64,000 nt of DNA. Source: Paraflavitalea sp. CAU 1676. GTDB lineage: Bacteria > Bacteroidota > Bacteroidia > Chitinophagales > Chitinophagaceae. The stretch spans positions 186,001 through 250,000 of the forward strand of contig NZ_JARHUJ010000006.1 of assembly GCF_029223285.1 (NCBI RefSeq), written 5' to 3'. How positions within the stretch are numbered: position 1 is the stretch's first letter; every line of letters begins with the position of its first letter. The notes beneath the pieces are model-generated. The model did no database searches and was not told the origin of the DNA. It saw only the letters and a program-made list of their open reading frames with translations. Of this stretch, positions 63,648 through 64,000 are shown piece after piece. The position numbers and the translations under genes are program-made.

Positions 63648-64000
63648 TTATAAGGGATACTTATTGTCTTTGATCAGTTTGTCGGCAATACGTCGACGGG
63701 CATCTTTCGTATTGAAAGGCTCCACTTTCGAGAATCGCTTAATGCCCAGCAACATCATGCGTTGTTCATCACCTTCGGCAAAGGCGTTGATGGCCTCGCG
63801 GCCGAATTTGTTGATGTTGTCTGCAGCATCATACAGGTAGGTGCGCATGATGTCGAGTTCCCACTGGCAGGCAGCTTCGCCTTTTCTGTCGACCAGTTTA
63901 ATGGTCCTCAGCAAGGCACTTTCGGCACAGAAGGTTTCAATAGCCATGTCGGCGATGTGCATCAGTATTTCCTGCTCGCTTTCGATCTTCATCATCAGCT
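63648..64000 (-). CDS. Acyl-CoA dehydrogenase family protein, C-terminal part (5' end outside window)
   Basis: The minus strand reads open from the window edge to a stop at 63648. The residues (ESALLRTIKLVDRKGE, TYLYDAADNINKFGREAINAFAEGDEQRMM, KRFSKVEPFNTKDARRRIADKLI, split here) match the extended C-terminal region of Bacteroidota acyl-CoA dehydrogenases, which oxidise fatty acyl-CoA in beta-oxidation. The catalytic and FAD domains lie outside, so the substrate cannot be named. Confidence 0.8.
   Translation of the reverse strand, partial: LMMKIESEQEILMHIADMAIETFCAESALLRTIKLVDRKGEAACQWELDIMRTYLYDAADNINKFGREAINAFAEGDEQRMMLLGIKRFSKVEPFNTKDARRRIADKLIKDNKYPL

Noticed and set aside
1-64000. CRISPR array, insertion sequences, prophage
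   Set aside because: No regularly spaced direct repeats, transposase or integrase motifs were seen on either strand.

Overview
The window looks like a chromosomal segment of a Bacteroidota bacterium, most likely from Chitinophagales/Chitinophagaceae. The evidence is family content (GldC, DUF4290, DUF6089, paired OmpH/Skp proteins beside BamA, LytS/LytTR signalling with a propeller-type sensor, PepSY-like small secreted proteins) and several promoters fitting the Bacteroidota pattern TTG-N19/20-TANNTTTG. It reads as ordinary core genome. I see no transposase, integrase, phage gene, CRISPR array, tRNA or rRNA. The genus assignment is inference.

Layout. 1-2.3 kb: a flavin reductase-like gene cut by the window edge and a fumarylacetoacetate hydrolase-family gene, probably the end of an aromatic (tyrosine-type) degradation cluster. 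2.3-5.9 kb: XRE regulator, tRNA adenosine deaminase TadA, DUF1080 protein, Mn-type superoxide dismutase, a lipoprotein. 6-20.8 kb, nearly all on the minus strand: rpmH-rnpA-yidD, then an envelope-biogenesis run, read in the direction of transcription as gldC, yqeY-like, cvpA-like, alpha/beta hydrolase, CBS protein, an Omp85-like protein, nadK, DUF6089, uppS, bamA, ompH, ompH, murI. 21-26.6 kb: DUF4290 and murA on plus, then a large metzincin-like protease and small secreted proteins on minus. 27-32.5 kb: a propeller-type sensor kinase with its LytTR regulator, diverging from a second GAF-type LytS-like kinase. 32.8-41 kb: typA, DUF2905, a hydrolase, a FabH-like synthase, a lipid kinase, and a membrane patatin.

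41.2-45.7 kb holds the most interesting cluster: a TauE/SafE permease, then a tight run of a Tat-exported DsrE-like protein, a TsdA-like diheme cytochrome c, a second secreted DsrE-family protein and heme A synthase. It looks like an envelope module for sulfane sulfur or thiosulfate electron chemistry. 45.8-51 kb: rnhB, an acetyltransferase, a Sua5/YrdC protein, a JmjC-like protein, an 830-base gene-poor stretch that may carry an orphan transcript, and a 2-oxoacid:ferredoxin oxidoreductase beta subunit without its alpha partner but beside an AhpD-like protein. 51-57.5 kb: S9 peptidase, a lipoprotein, an M23 peptidase with an altered HxH motif, YccF, an RRM protein with a long leader, a diheme cytochrome. 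57.6-61.4 kb: the complete oxidative pentose phosphate operon gnd-zwf-pgl. The end holds a DUF2251-like gene, a Dabb protein, a cell-wall amidase and the C-terminus of an acyl-CoA dehydrogenase.

Intrinsic terminators are clear at many gene ends. Two of them place the T-tract immediately before the next start codon (rnpA, and the lipoprotein at 53.4 kb). Start codons were moved from the longest open frame wherever an internal ATG, a signal peptide or a promoter element argued for it.
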